A DNA stretch of 64,000 nucleotides from Albugo candida. Lineage: Eukaryota; Oomycota; Peronosporomycetes; Albuginales; Albuginaceae. Of this stretch, positions 22,386 to 35,282 are shown piece by piece. The stretch is from NCBI GenBank assembly GCA_905220665.1, contig CAJNAR010000146.1:372001-436000 (forward strand). The letters run 5' to 3'. A program made the position numbers and the translations under genes. The notes under the pieces are model-generated. The model saw only the letters and a program-made list of their open reading frames with translations. It had not been told where the DNA came from and did no database searches. The first letter of the stretch is position 1. Each line of letters begins with the position of its first letter.

Positions 22386-23289
22386 ATAAACTTTCGTTTG
22401 AATGCCAAACAATGATGCCTTTGTGAACTTTTGTCGAGAAACTATAGGACGAAAAGCTCAACCTTGCATTCAGATCCGGCAATTCTGTCCGGCAATCTGA
22501 GAATATTCTGAGTCTGATTCGAATCAGTTGTTTTAATGGCTTTAATGGCTCGAAATTTCGAGAGCTATATGTCCCAACATCTCTCTTGTTTACTCTTTGG
22601 TATAGCACTGAATCTTCGGGTACGAGCTATACACTTGGCCAGCATGGAAACTGAGACCAACTTTCGTATTCGTACAAAGTTAAAAGATCATTTTATGAAA
22701 AATGTACGATTGTTATCGTTTTCTCTACCGGGCGATCACAGACATGATCCTATGTCCTATGTTTATAAGAACATCAGGAGGGGCTGCCTTATATCAAACA
22801 ATGGTAAAAAATTGCATTAAGACCTTTCCTATGTTACTGAATTCAAGGATACCGCTTCTTTTGAGTGCTGATGGAGACCAAGCACTACTGCTCCAAAACT
22901 TTCGCCACTGATGAACGAACTCTGAATGAGAAGCTTAACGTGAAAGTATCATCATAAGCTATGAATATTTGGTAGATCAAAACAAGTGTGGGGGGGTTGT
23001 GACTAGCAATTGATCCAATTCCGCTCCATGCTGGCTGCGACTATATATTGTGGTATCAAGGAGGGCAGTCACAGTGACAGAAGAAAACTACAAGAGAAGC
23101 GATCTACTCGTAAATGCTTTGATATTACGATAGTAACAATCAATCTAGTTATTCGTTTTTTTGTCGGTCGAATGCGTCGACCGCTCTTTTTGCTCATCTG
23201 CGCCATTGGCGCAGTCGTCACCGTTGACCGACCTGGAGGTAGATCTCTGTATTGTGACTGGTTAATCGCTAAGTACAACAAAAGTATTG
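22386..23289. other. Intergenic stretch between divergent CDK and DMXL genes
   Basis: No supported gene is seen. A 63-codon frame at 23172-23363 starts with a hydrophobic signal-like segment, but it overlaps the DMXL start in another frame. The stretch must contain both promoters. Confidence 0.45.
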
Positions 23290-26200
23290 ATGATCTGGCA
23301 GACAGAACACAACATTGCTGCCATTTTAGAGCCATCAGTAAGATCGTTGACGATCTCAAATAGTAAGGTAGCATTGCCAAGTCATGCCTACCGAGACGTC
23401 TGTATCGGGCAGTTTGCAGGGATGCGTTACTTTGTGTATTGTAGAGAAACTTTATTGGTCATCTTGCGCGAAAAACTGCATGAAGTTACCGCGTCAAATG
23501 TGCGTGGTAAATCAGTACGGTGTTCCGAATTTGACTTGTGGCAAGTTCACGACATGAAAAATACTATACAATCGATATGCTTCAATCCGAAAAAAGATAC
23601 CACCAATCGAAGTGCTTCGGGTGTCATTGCCGTCGTACTGGCGGACGGAAATGGAGTTCTGATGACACCGACGTCTGATTCTTCGCTATACATCCCGGAC
23701 GCAATGGAGCGCAAACCACTTGGAGATAAAATTTTCCGAAAACGGCCTCCGTCAGCGCGAAATCCTTCTATGGCCAGTAGCTTACCATTTCGCTACCTGA
23801 GTAACACAGAGATGAGCGTAAATGAGCAATATGTTAAATGTCATCTTCATCTAAGAGCCTCCAAATGGTATGAAACAGCTCGATGGCAAGCTGAAGACAC
23901 TCATTTAAGATATATCGAGTGGGCGGAATTTGGAGAAGATGTATACTTGATCGGAGCCGGTGAGCTCGTTTCAGTGTGGAAGGTTGTGGAAGATGAAGTT
24001 CAATTATACTTTCAGCGATCCTTTGACTTTTTTGGGACATCCATGATACCTCACTTAGCGATTTCACATGTAAGAGCTCAAAATGTCCTTGACATCGAAA
24101 AGAGAGCCAATCGGGCGTGTCATCTCGTCACTCATTTTGGTGTCAGCCCAAGTGGAAAATATGCTGCTACTGCGCGAGAAACAGATCGCATAATTAAGTT
24201 GTGGTCTTTACATGAATTTAATCAAATTGGAATGCCACGTGTGTTTCTACTCGGCTGCCATCGGCGTATTCAGTCAATGCAGTGGCGTACAGAACGGCAT
24301 AATCATCAATCTCTTTTTGCAAGAACGGACTGCCATGCATTAAGAAATAGAGACACACATGAAATGCTCATAGTCCTTGATTATCAGGGCTCAATTTTGA
24401 TTTGGAGGAGTAGCAAGACCATCAATGCAGAGACTTTCGTACTTTGGAAAGAGATTTCAATGCAAGACTCTTTTCCGCCATCAAATAGCGTAAATGTCGG
24501 TGTGCCTTCTCATACACAAGCGACCAAGGGTTCATCTTTTACATCAAAGAGCTCTACTTTTCCGGCGGCTATCAGTGATTTACAACTAGTGGAATGTTTA
24601 AGAAGCCACGAAACTCAACCCACAGATACCTTGCAAAGTTCGCTCTTAGATGAACACAATATGCTGACAGCATTGACCCGGTTCCACTTTGGATACTCCT
24701 ATCTGGAAGACGTGCGGAAGAATGAAAATTCCAGTCAAATGCGGACAGAAACTCTTTCCAAAATAAATAAACAGCTTCTTGGAGACCGCCACGGGTTTCT
24801 AGGTGATACACACGCCGGAGAGTCTGTGATTTGTGGAAATCTTCCCTTAGAGCAGACAATTCAGTCATATCTCTTGTTTGCAGCATGCAAGAATGGGGAC
24901 TTATGTTTGGTTCGACTGGATGATGCTCCCTACTCTGTAGGATCTTGACCGGTATCATTCGACAATTCTGACATCTTGCGCTGTAGAGCATCTCACCTCG
25001 TGTGTTCATAATCCTTCATGAGACAAACTATCGATCTCAACTTGAAAATGCTCAGATTCATAGTGTCAGCTCTTCGGATTATAAAGGTATGGACTTGAAA
25101 GCATTCCGCGTAGAACTTATCGGTAAGCATACGCTAGAAGGCAAAGGATCGTTCACTCTCGAAGTCATCTATCAGGGGAGGCAAAAGAAACAGAATAACT
25201 CACTCAAGACACTTCGACTGAGGCTGCAAGTCGACCCGCACACCAAGTCACATTGTGCCGGTGACAACTATACAACAAATAGTATTCGTCGAAGCTGTAT
25301 GATGAGCTACACAGTGCAGTCACATGAGTTTGCGATCATGTGTAAATCGCTTCTACCATCAAAGTCACTTGCAAACAAGATACAGCAAGTTGTTTCATAT
25401 CCTCTTGGCACCACTTCAAACCTGATAACATTAGCACCAAAGCGACCAATGTGCATGCTTCGATCGAATGCAGCTTGTGACTCCCTGCAGACGCTCCCTC
25501 GAAACTTCATGGCGGAAGTTTACGATGCAAATTTTGCTATCGTTAATGATCTTGGGCTTATATTTTTTTATGATAACCCCATGCAAAAGCTCCGTGCGTG
25601 TCGAATTCCACCATCAGAAATGGCAAACGATGATAAAGGCAAGCAAACTAAGACGCCCAATTCATGTACCTCGACGACAGCCAAGATCTTACTCTCCCCT
25701 TCCATCTCCCAAGCATCACTGAGCACCAGCAACAGGACTGCCTTGATTGAATATGAAGTGGAACAGAAGGGGTCTAACGCTGATATGAGTAGCGAGTCTG
25801 CATCTTTTTGCAGCTTCATCTACGTACCAACTTGCAAAACCTGGAAAAATCCAGTCACTTCAACATCTGATGCATCCTGCATATTTGTTGGGCTAGCGAT
25901 TGATGGAATCACTTTGTTTGTCTGGCTAGTCAAAATCTCGAATAGTATCGGTGTCCTCCAGAGACGTCCCCTACAAGATCAGGCTATCGAGATTCGCGTA
26001 AGGCAACTTTTACGAATCTCGTCAATTCAAGAGCAAGGGCACTGGACTCAGCTTGGCCATGTACCAGATTCGGTCTTTAGCAACGACTCCCTTTGTAGTG
26101 TGGATAATTATTTCGTCTTTCGATTCTGCAAACTACAGCAGAACAGCGGGGACTTTAGCCTCGTAGTTTTATATACAGTCCAGCTAGACACCCTAGTACG

Positions 26201-29200
26201 CCAGGAGTTGATAGCACTGGATGAAGTTCATTATAAAAATGGTGGTATCGAATCAGTATCCGGGGTGGAGCTGCGTGAGCTCAATCATCTCGAAATCAGT
26301 CCCTCTGGACACGTTACCACTCTGGTGACTGTAAATTTGAACAAGAATCACAATGAAGCAAGCATGAACTCGGCGAGAAGTTGTGAGCATTACATTATTG
26401 TTTTCGGCCTCACGGATAACGCAATTGAGGCAATTGTTCCATTTTTACAGGAGCAACATGGTGGTCTAGTGGCAATCAAATGGATGGAAAACTCGATTGA
26501 GAAACCTTTTAGTTATTCCAATCACCGAGCAAATGGCACATCTAATATGTTCACTGATTGTAACTCATTTAATACGTCCAAACTCCTGGTGCTTACGAAG
26601 ACCACATTGGGAGTATTACGCAAATGTGTACGATCATCGATTGTAACAACTCCGCTGACAACATATTGGGCGCTTGTTTGGTCAATGACTCGCTTTTCGT
26701 TACCAACGCATTGCGCGGCATTCGTCGCACCTTCATTGTTGTATGTTGTTTTAGAGACAAACGCAATCACTAGCATCAACATATGGGACCAAAACTTTAT
26801 GGATCGAGCACAAATTGATACAGCCTGCATTAGTACGCTTGAGAATGTGGGCCTTCCACTCCAAAATCAGGCAATCCCTCGCGAGTTAATCGCGACAAAG
26901 GAAAGATCACGGGGTTGCATTCCAATACAACACCCGCTATACGTGCTATTTTTCCTATCAAGAGGTTCCTTCGTGATAACGGAGATGATTCTTGAAGATC
27001 TTCGAAAACAAGTCTTAGAGTATGAGAATTATTGCTATTTGAATATGACAGATGCTTTAGGATTGACGGAGCTGAAGCACTTGGATCTCATCAAGATTCT
27101 CAAACCGAGTATGGATGGCACCGATAATGCTACTGAGGGCACGGATGATGATGCCCGGAATCGTATTTATACACAAGGGAAACAAGCCTTCACTTCGATG
27201 AGTACAATTAGATCTTCGAAAAGGGATTGTGCAAGTGACTTATTTAGCAGTGCTCGTCCTGTTGACAGAAGTGATCGGGCTGATCTTTTGTTCGCTTGTC
27301 GTGAAACAGAAAAGTCGAGTATTCCAGATGGAGTCCAAGACAAAAAAGAGCATCTCAATACCTGTATCCTAGCAACGGACGATTATCATAATTTCATACT
27401 AAAATACTACGATCGAATCAAAATTTGGACGGTGACCGAGCGATATATACTTCGAAAGATCATTGAGGGCATTCGATTCATTTTTTCGTGGGTTAACGAT
27501 ATCGACAGGAAGAAAGATGAGGCAAGCCTTCGCTTTTGCACTAGTCTTTTATGGCCATTTTCTTCTACACATCAAACGTGTCTGCATTTAAAAAATCGGA
27601 GGTCCGATAAGAATTGTGAGGCTTCGTTAGCCAATGCACAGTTGAACGAAGCACTGGCATCGGAAAACGAAGTGAATCAGAATAACGGTCTTGTCTCCGA
27701 ACAAATTGCGTGGGCTTTGATTACTGATGAACAATCTCAACTAATACGAGAGTGCTTTCCTGTACTTGGCGCAAATCTCCACGGTATAGGGTCGTTGTTC
27801 TCGTATGGCTGGGCCCTTTTCAGACAATGGCGACTACCTTTCTGGGTACACGATATTCAAGATCTCATTATCCTCACCGAAAAAGCAGCACAAGTAGAGT
27901 ACACCACAACAAAAAATCCTTTCGCTGTTGCACTCTTGTATGTCCTGCTTGGAAAGTCCTCTCTACTCGCGAACTTATTTAAGGTAGCCCAAGAAAATCG
28001 CATCTGTGATCTTTTGCGCAAGGATTTCAAAGAAGAGCGGTGGCAGCATGCTGCAATAAAGAATGCTTATGTATTAAAGGGAAAACAGCGTTTCGAACTG
28101 GCAGCAGCATTTTTCTTGTTGGGGAATAAAGTTGAGCAAGCGATGTCTGTTTCACAACATGCAGACCCAACGCTAGTGACTTCATTTCTGATCGCCCGTA
28201 TTGTCGAGCGCTGGAGTCTAAAAGCAGCAACTGTAGAAGGCCAATCTCACACCACACATACCTGGAACCACCAAAATTTAAATACGTATGCCGTTAGCGA
28301 AACAAATTTCGGTAACGAGAGGACAAAATCAACAAGTATTGGACCCGGTAGCAAAAGGTCGATCTGTCTTCATTTTTTGAAGAACAATGTGCTGGAACGT
28401 GCACACGCTTGCAACGATGTCTACATGTCGTTCATAATCAATTATCTGACGCAAAACTTCTCGGTCATTGAAGCAGCCGAGATTCTACTCACTAAAGAAC
28501 CAAATTCAGACATGAAGTGTTTTTTTCGATCAAGCTACAACAAAGTTGCAGCCAGTCAGGAAAATCCACATATCGATGTAAGGTTTTCTTCCTCGTACTC
28601 TTTTCGACTGTATTGGCATACCTATTGTGAAAGTCTTCTGGGTGCATGCAACCTCGTTCGCTTTCTTTTGCCCGTTCTGGAACCACGTTTCAACCAATTT
28701 CAGAAACAGATACTACAACTTCAGATCAGAGCAAGTCATCGTCTACGAAACGTAAATTTGCCGCTGATGGCCTTATACGTGCAGAAGGACCTACGACTGG
28801 CCGTAGACAAGTATCAGAAGCATCAATCTCACCCACTGGAAGCTATAGTAGCGGCTGGAAACCGCTTGGCAGAATGTCAGATTATCTACGAGCAGGTCAT
28901 TAGAAGAAACTGCTTACTCGAAAATTCAATCGATAACTTCATGCAGAGCGATTCAAGCGGCGACAAAGGAGCATTACTGCATGCGATTTCCTCTGGAAAA
29001 AAGCATTGCCTCGAAGTAGTTCACTTGTATACTGATGCTTTACAAGCATTTTCTGGAACGAGAGGACGTCAGGATGCTGTTCTGTCAGCAAATGACTTCA
29101 GTGCGATGTTGAGGAACAAGAAGCTTTTTCAGTTTTTAGCCTGCTCGAGGCGTGTTGTGGCTGTAGAGCACCTCTTTTCCGCAAGCACCCAAGCGAACAA

Positions 29201-32194
29201 GCCACACATATATTTATCAAGCTTATCCTCTACACCGATGATCTTGAATCTTGTGGATATAATCAGTGACGGTATAACATTTGTTGCTTCAGGCGATTTA
29301 CTTCGATCCTCGACAGTAGTGGCAATCACCAAGCGCGTTGATCAAGTCTGTCTGGATCTCTTAGGCATTGCTTTAGAATTGCTTCGGTGGATTGTGAGTG
29401 TATATGCGACAGTTTCTGACCGACGAGAAAACGTAGAGAACGTTCGTATTGTATCAGGCTCCATTTATAGTGTGATATGCCTCTGCCTGAAATATTCAAG
29501 AAGTCCTTGCTGCATCATGCCGTCGTTGCGTGTCATATTTCCACACACAAAAACCCTTTCTAGCGCAGTGGTTGAAAAACTCGATTACAATGGGATTATG
29601 AAGGCTTGTCCTCATTGCTCCCAGCACGAGAGTGTCTCAAAGCTGACATTGGAGAAGACAACAAATAGCAACTCGATTCAGGAAGACATTCCGATACTGT
29701 ACAAAGTGATCGAAATGCTTACCGTCGACTGTAATGATTTTATCACTCGAGTCAAAGTATGTCGCTCACAGCCTGTACGAAGTGACGGAAGATCGACCGA
29801 AGACAATTTACTTATGAAACCAATCTCATTGAGTCATGGCTTTTGCGTTTATTGGACAATGTTACTTTCGTTTGCTGCCTGTAGCATGTCCGAACATGTT
29901 AGGAAGATCACGTTTCCAAGATACTCTCATGAACCATCTCAAGATCCGGGCCAAGAAGACCAAGATGTGCTTGTAACAATCAATGAAGAAGTAGCACGAG
30001 AATCAGTACGGAGTGCCAAGCGATTGATACAGGCTTGGAGTGATGTACGAGCAAGCATGTGTAGGATAGTTGTTCCGCAAATGCTACTTGAGCTTGTTGT
30101 GAATTACTTCACCTCATTGGGAGCACAAATTGTATCATCGGATCACATTGAATGCAAAAGTAATGATGCGAATCTCTCAGCTACATCAATGCACTACAAG
30201 GAATCCCTACATTGCTCCTGCACAAACTGTCCATGGATTGTAGTACTTTCGCTAGTAGTGGATACAAACGATTTGTTATCGAAGCTGAATGTCAGGCTGA
30301 AAGCCTCTTCTGAGAAAATTCGCGAGTTGATAAAATGGGGCTATCTTCCTGAATACAGAACGATGCGGCAGGGAACATATGCACCAAAAACCATCCAGTC
30401 GGCAACTATGAAAACGAGCTCTTCCAGTTCTTTATTCTCTATCTCGTCCTTATCAGTTGTTCGAACACACAATTCGATTCGTTCTTATACCAGTAGTGGT
30501 AAGTCAATCATGGCAGCAATGGATCTTGCATCTGCGTCGGAGAGAAAAAGTAATCGAATGCAATTTCAAGAGAGCCGATACATAGGGCCAATAAGTACGT
30601 TGAGCATCTCTTGTATGTATCATGGAGATGAGTCAATCAAGGCATTCTGCATCAACAACTTAAAGCCTACGGAAATGATTATCTGCAGCAGCAAGTCTAT
30701 GGTTCGTCTTGTCAGTACAGCCGAGTCAAGCAATAAATTTGTATTGCGGAGTCGATTTGTCAGTCCTAGTTTCAAGCATATTTCTTTGGGGATGCAAGAT
30801 GTTTTACGAAGGAATACCACGGCAGGAATAAAGCGATCTGATGCTGAAGATTTAGTGAGGGAGACACGATCTTCTCCGAAGCAGAAGCATCAGGTCATTG
30901 AGAATATATCGGCAGCTCAACACTCGCCACGTAACCGATCGAGTATGAGGCAGGTGCCTGAACCATCATCCCCATCAACCGCTCACGATATGAGAGCATC
31001 TCACACCAAACCAACAGCTCTCCGAGCCCATCCTTACCTACCATATTTTGTGTCCGGCAATCATAAGGGGGAAGTACATCTTTGGGCTTATGACAAACCA
31101 CAAGCTTTGTGCGAATTTAGGTCTTCCGAGATTGTCCAGGTATGTGCATCACTGTCATGGATTCCATCGAATTGTCTGTTGTAATTTGGTGGGATAGGCT
31201 TATTCGACCAATAATGCGGCGCAAGGACGTCGTGACATCAGAAGAATTCAATTTGATACTTTGGGACAACAGGCATGCAGCATATCATCAATGATGTGTA
31301 AAATTAAGATAATGTGTGTCGTAGATGGGTGTCGTGGACATGACGGGGCATCTTTGCCTTTGGAATTGCGCTAAACTTGGTCAAATGCCGTGTCATCGAA
31401 CAATTTTGGTACAGTACAAATGTGTTTGCTACTATATTGAAGGATGAGCTAAGATATATTTTGCAAGTGTCACGATAAAGGCGCGCGTTCGTTGGCATTT
31501 GTGAATTCATCCACTTGTGTTGCCACAGTGGGAAGCTCTTCAGGGTAAACGAACCATATATTGCAATCCTGGAATCAGGCCAAAAGTGTGTTTGCATTGT
31601 AGAAAGCAAAGTGTTTGTGTGTGGGACCTCCTACTTCCGACATCCAAAGCAATGATTGCATCGCCGGTGTGTCATTCAGCGGGAAGTGCTTCAGTGGTTT
31701 TCTCATCTTCTCACCAGGTGAAGATATCATGTACATCATCGACGCATTTATTTCTAAGCATTCTCATCCGGTAGCTATTGATATCCGGAGGTGAAGGTGG
31801 CGGAATCAGTATTTTTGACGTCCGTCAGCGACGTGTTCTCTACAGTTTATCGAATGCTCATGAGACTGCTATCACAACTCTCGAGTTGCATCCAGAGAAT
31901 CACTGCGTTCTATCTGGATCCGCAAGTGGTGATGTGAAAATTTGGTCCATTCCAATCTTTCGAGAAGTCCTTACAATTCCCAAATTACACACGAAAGCTT
32001 CACTGATTGGAGACGGAGTCAGTACCTTTCTTGGAGAAACAGCCTCCAATATGGCGATCAACGTGACAAACTCATCCTGGGGTGTCACTGATGCCTTCGC
32101 AACAAAAACCTATTTCTACACTACCGGCACAGATGGATCCGTACAGCGCATTCGTATCCCAAGTATCCAGCAATCTGACCTCTCTGACATCTGA
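23290..32194 (+). CDS. RAV1: DMXL/Rav1 (rabconnectin-3 alpha) V-ATPase assembly protein
   Basis: Seven exons: 23290-24936, 24987-31139, 31198-31272, 31325-31408, 31468-31544, 31603-31717 and 31775-32194. They total 8571 nt (2856 aa). The N-terminal ~550 residues and following region form WD-type propellers. The Rav1 C domain lies at about residues 1460-1630 (WALFRQWRLPFWVHDIQDL, FKEERWQHAAIKNAYVLKGK, FELAAAFFLLGN). The C-terminal WD repeats include GVVDMTGHLCLWN, KQSVCVWDLLLP, LLISGGEGGGISIFDVRQR and SGSASGDVKIWS. Rav1/DMXL is the core of the RAVE complex that reassembles V1 on Vo in vacuolar and endosomal V-ATPase. The length is near that of animal DMXL. The intron at 31273-31324 begins with GC instead of GT. 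Confidence 0.93.
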
Positions 32195-32303
32195 AACAGA
32201 TAGAATGCTTTGCTATGGCTCACGATTCCAAATATGCCAAAACAAAAGTTCATTATCATTCCTATGGTAAGTGTTGCGAAAAGGCGCTGACATTGCTATA
32301 GAT

Positions 32304-34805
32304 ATGCAAAATGCATTGTTTCTGCTCATTCAATTTATTCTATTCATTCTGATCCGCATCGATCCTGGAGATGGATTTCCAATGCAATCGGTAAACGCAG
32401 TTTCTGGTCAGAGCTTCAAAAGGTTGTGCGTACAGCGCATACCAAAAACTTTGCAGCTGTTGAATACCGTACAAAAAGAGGCATTATGCAGTGCTACGGA
32501 CACTGACAGCTCTGCTCGTTGTGTGGTCTCCGCGTCAAAACATAATAGCTTAAAGTTTTATTTGGAACATAGCGACACAATAATGCAAGATGTGGTGGTT
32601 AGTTTTCTTGTCCAATTATGTGCACATGCAAGTAGCAGCGGACCCGCGAAATGTCTGAATAAAATTCCAGCATATATTCTCTCAAAACCACAAACTACTC
32701 AATTGCTAAACGCACAGCTGAATTGGACAGGAAGTTTATGTGGGGGTGCAGTGGATGATAAACCTGCTGGCTGTATCGTGGAATTACATAGAATTTCCGG
32801 ACAGAGGCTCATTTTTGGACGAGATTCTGGTATCCAACATCAAAAGAGCCAGCCAGCAAAAGCTCTCGGAATATGTCGAGCATTTGACGGGGAGTTGTCA
32901 TTGTTTACAAAATGCGTAAAGTCAGCACCAAGAACCCTGGAGTTATGGACACGTTTTGAATTGTGTCGAGAAGGCGCCGTGTACTCGGGCGTCATAGGCT
33001 GTGCATCCAAACTGGTGATAAAGGGTTTTCCTAATGCGTTTATCCCACAGATTTGTGCGTCAAGTTCGATGCAAACCTACAAACAGACCACAAGATGCAT
33101 TCTTACAGCTCAGCAAAAGCTGGGATGGATGGAAGTCGCATTACAGGCTAGATTATGCGCAAACGCCTTGCGTTTGAATCCTGTCGACTGCGCAATTGCT
33201 CTCAGAAAAGGACGAACAAATAAACTTGGAACGGGCTTTGGTGTTTCTGAGATTGTGGAAATTTGTATAGATGACACCGACTCAGCCCTAGTTTTGCATT
33301 GCATGGAACGAATGCATACAACCTCACTCAACGCAATCGAGCGATTACGACTATGCAAAACAAATTCACACGTCAAAATGGAGTATTCATCTTACTGTAT
33401 CATAAGCGCGCTGCAGATTCTTGATAAGGCTTTCCCCGAAGCTTTTCATCAAACACATGCGATTCAACTCTGCAGAGATGCGATATCCTTAGCCCCAGTT
33501 CAATGTATCAAGTATTTGATCAAAAGAAGATACCTGACGATTACACAGATTGCGACTTTATGCAATCAAGCGATGTCAGATCATCGAGAGAAATGCTACG
33601 AATTTATACACGGATTGGGGACGTTTACATCGGAACAAGGAATTAAATTCTGTGTTGGGGTGATTTCGGAAGGACCCACGGACTGTTTAAAAACCCACAT
33701 GAAACTCACTAGTGCCAGCACATTCAACCAGTTTGGTTTATTACTCTGCGAGAATGCCTCCAGTGAAGCTCCAGCGATATGCTTTAATGCTACCTCACCA
33801 AAATATTCAAAGATTGAAAAATGCGTTTTGTGTAATGGAGCTTCGAGTGTTGAGCCAGCCAAGTGTGCTTCAGTCACAATCACCCGAATCTCACAGGCCT
33901 ATCAAGCGGCTCTTTGCAACAAAGCTTCGTCGATAGCACCAGCTTTATGTGCACTTGAGGCACCCTACAAACTCTTCTCAGAAGATACTGTAAAGCTATG
34001 TCGAGGTGCACAGGACATCATTCCTGCAAAATGTGCAATAATCCTTTCCACAAATTCTTTCGTATCGTCTTCGGTTGTCTTGCAGACCTGTCAGAACGTG
34101 ACATCAACAACACCGGCCAAATGCCTTTTTTTCTCGGTGTCAAAGCGCACAGCGCTGTGCCCTCGAATGATATCTTACTGCCGTGAAGCATACAGCATAC
34201 CGACATCTTTGGCAGTTATCAATGTCATTCATACGTGCGCAATCATCTCTTCCGATTGCCCATTGACTTTCCTGGTACAAGCCTTTGATCAGTATGGAGA
34301 TCTGGTTGGATCTTTAAACAGTGGAGTCGTACGCCTTTTCGTCGTAAGAAACACAAGCACATTAACAATTTTCGACATCAGAAACTCTATCGGACTCCAA
34401 GGTTACTCGCAAGCAAACTTTGTGAACGGAACAGCTAATTTTTCTGATTTCCGATTTAAGAAAGCCGGATCATTCACACTACATTTTCGGTCAAAGGAAG
34501 TGCGAAAAGGAAGTAAAGGGGAAGCTGTGATTCGAGTGAATGTGCACCCGAGTAAGCACCAAGCAGAAAGCACGCGCTGCCAAATCTGGCTTGCAAAAGC
34601 GCGTGGCTTTAATCACAGAATGGAACTAGGGGAAAATGGGCCTGGTCAAGAAGTTATGCTTCTCGCGCTTCCAGTCCACATGTACTTTCAAGTTTTGTAT
34701 TGCGAGAAATACTTGTCCGAAAGTATGGGTCTTAAACACATAACAAACACCTTTCGCTTTGCATTTTGTAAAGTCAATATGGCCGCGTACGATATCGTCA
34801 CGTAA
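32304..34805 (+). CDS. Secreted protein with about 17 Cys-pair repeats and an Ig-like C-terminal domain
   Basis: 833 aa from the ATG at 32304, which opens a hydrophobic signal segment (MQNALFLLIQFILFILI). From about residue 60 to 607 the protein is a chain of roughly 35-residue units. Each has a leading LC or IC and a second Cys 10-14 residues on; the best copies read LC..AS...PA.C (for example LCENASSEAPAIC, LCNGASSVEPAKC, LCRGAQDIIPAKC). A beta-rich segment follows (about 640-740, including LTFLVQAFDQYGDLVGS and NGTANFSDFRFKKAGSFTL) resembling bacterial Ig-like or filamin-type folds. I know similar Cys-pair arrays only as uncharacterised oomycete proteins, and no function is assigned. The last ~80 residues are uncertain, since a GTAAGC donor occurs at 34552. 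It begins 109 bp after DMXL. Confidence 0.7.
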   Translation: MQNALFLLIQFILFILIRIDPGDGFPMQSVNAVSGQSFKRLCVQRIPKTLQLLNTVQKEALCSATDTDSSARCVVSASKHNSLKFYLEHSDTIMQDVVVSFLVQLCAHASSSGPAKCLNKIPAYILSKPQTTQLLNAQLNWTGSLCGGAVDDKPAGCIVELHRISGQRLIFGRDSGIQHQKSQPAKALGICRAFDGELSLFTKCVKSAPRTLELWTRFELCREGAVYSGVIGCASKLVIKGFPNAFIPQICASSSMQTYKQTTRCILTAQQKLGWMEVALQARLCANALRLNPVDCAIALRKGRTNKLGTGFGVSEIVEICIDDTDSALVLHCMERMHTTSLNAIERLRLCKTNSHVKMEYSSYCIISALQILDKAFPEAFHQTHAIQLCRDAISLAPVQCIKYLIKRRYLTITQIATLCNQAMSDHREKCYEFIHGLGTFTSEQGIKFCVGVISEGPTDCLKTHMKLTSASTFNQFGLLLCENASSEAPAICFNATSPKYSKIEKCVLCNGASSVEPAKCASVTITRISQAYQAALCNKASSIAPALCALEAPYKLFSEDTVKLCRGAQDIIPAKCAIILSTNSFVSSSVVLQTCQNVTSTTPAKCLFFSVSKRTALCPRMISYCREAYSIPTSLAVINVIHTCAIISSDCPLTFLVQAFDQYGDLVGSLNSGVVRLFVVRNTSTLTIFDIRNSIGLQGYSQANFVNGTANFSDFRFKKAGSFTLHFRSKEVRKGSKGEAVIRVNVHPSKHQAESTRCQIWLAKARGFNHRMELGENGPGQEVMLLALPVHMYFQVLYCEKYLSESMGLKHITNTFRFAFCKVNMAAYDIVT
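32482..34124 (+). repeat. Array of about 17 degenerate LC-x(9-13)-C protein repeats
   Basis: Unit starts read by eye give 17 cysteine pairs. Copies 1, 4-9 and 11 are divergent, while 2, 3, 10 and 12-17 keep most of an A....P..C core. At the DNA level copies are not identical, so duplication is old. Cysteines occur in pairs within each unit, consistent with one disulphide per unit. Confidence 0.75.
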
Positions 34806-35282
34806 CACGAGAATACGACCGACTTGACTTCTCTATTATACGTCAACGATGGCAATGATGAAGAAAAAGCAAAGGGTTCATGATATAATATCAACTGCAA
34901 GACCCTTTGCAGGCAAAGTCCGACCTCACGTAATTGTTTGTTTGGTGGGATCAATCAGAGCTCGCTTCAATTGCGATCCAGGATGTCATCAGAAAGAGTT
35001 AATTTAGAGCTACTCTTTCATGTCATTGGAGAACGCAGCCACAGCATTTTGCGAAAAGAGGCATCAAAATATTCTTACTGATTACTAGTGCCTATGAGAA
35101 GCTCAATGCTGCTACTCAAGTGTAGCAGTATCCGGGGTGGACATCACCTTTTCCAAGATACTTTTGTCTATCCGATAATATAGACGATTGATCGTAATCT
35201 TGTTACATTTATCTACCCGTCTCCTATTTTGGAAATCGACGACTGTGTCGGTTCGATCGCACGCGCTATATTTTTCGTTGCA
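34806..35282. other. 477-bp intergenic stretch
   Basis: No supported gene. It holds the 3' region of the Cys-repeat gene and the promoter of the START-FYVE-FIST gene. Confidence 0.5.

Noticed and set aside
23172..23363. 63-codon frame with a signal-peptide-like start
   Set aside because: It overlaps the 5' coding part of DMXL in another frame and has no homolog I recognise. The hydrophobic start could be chance.
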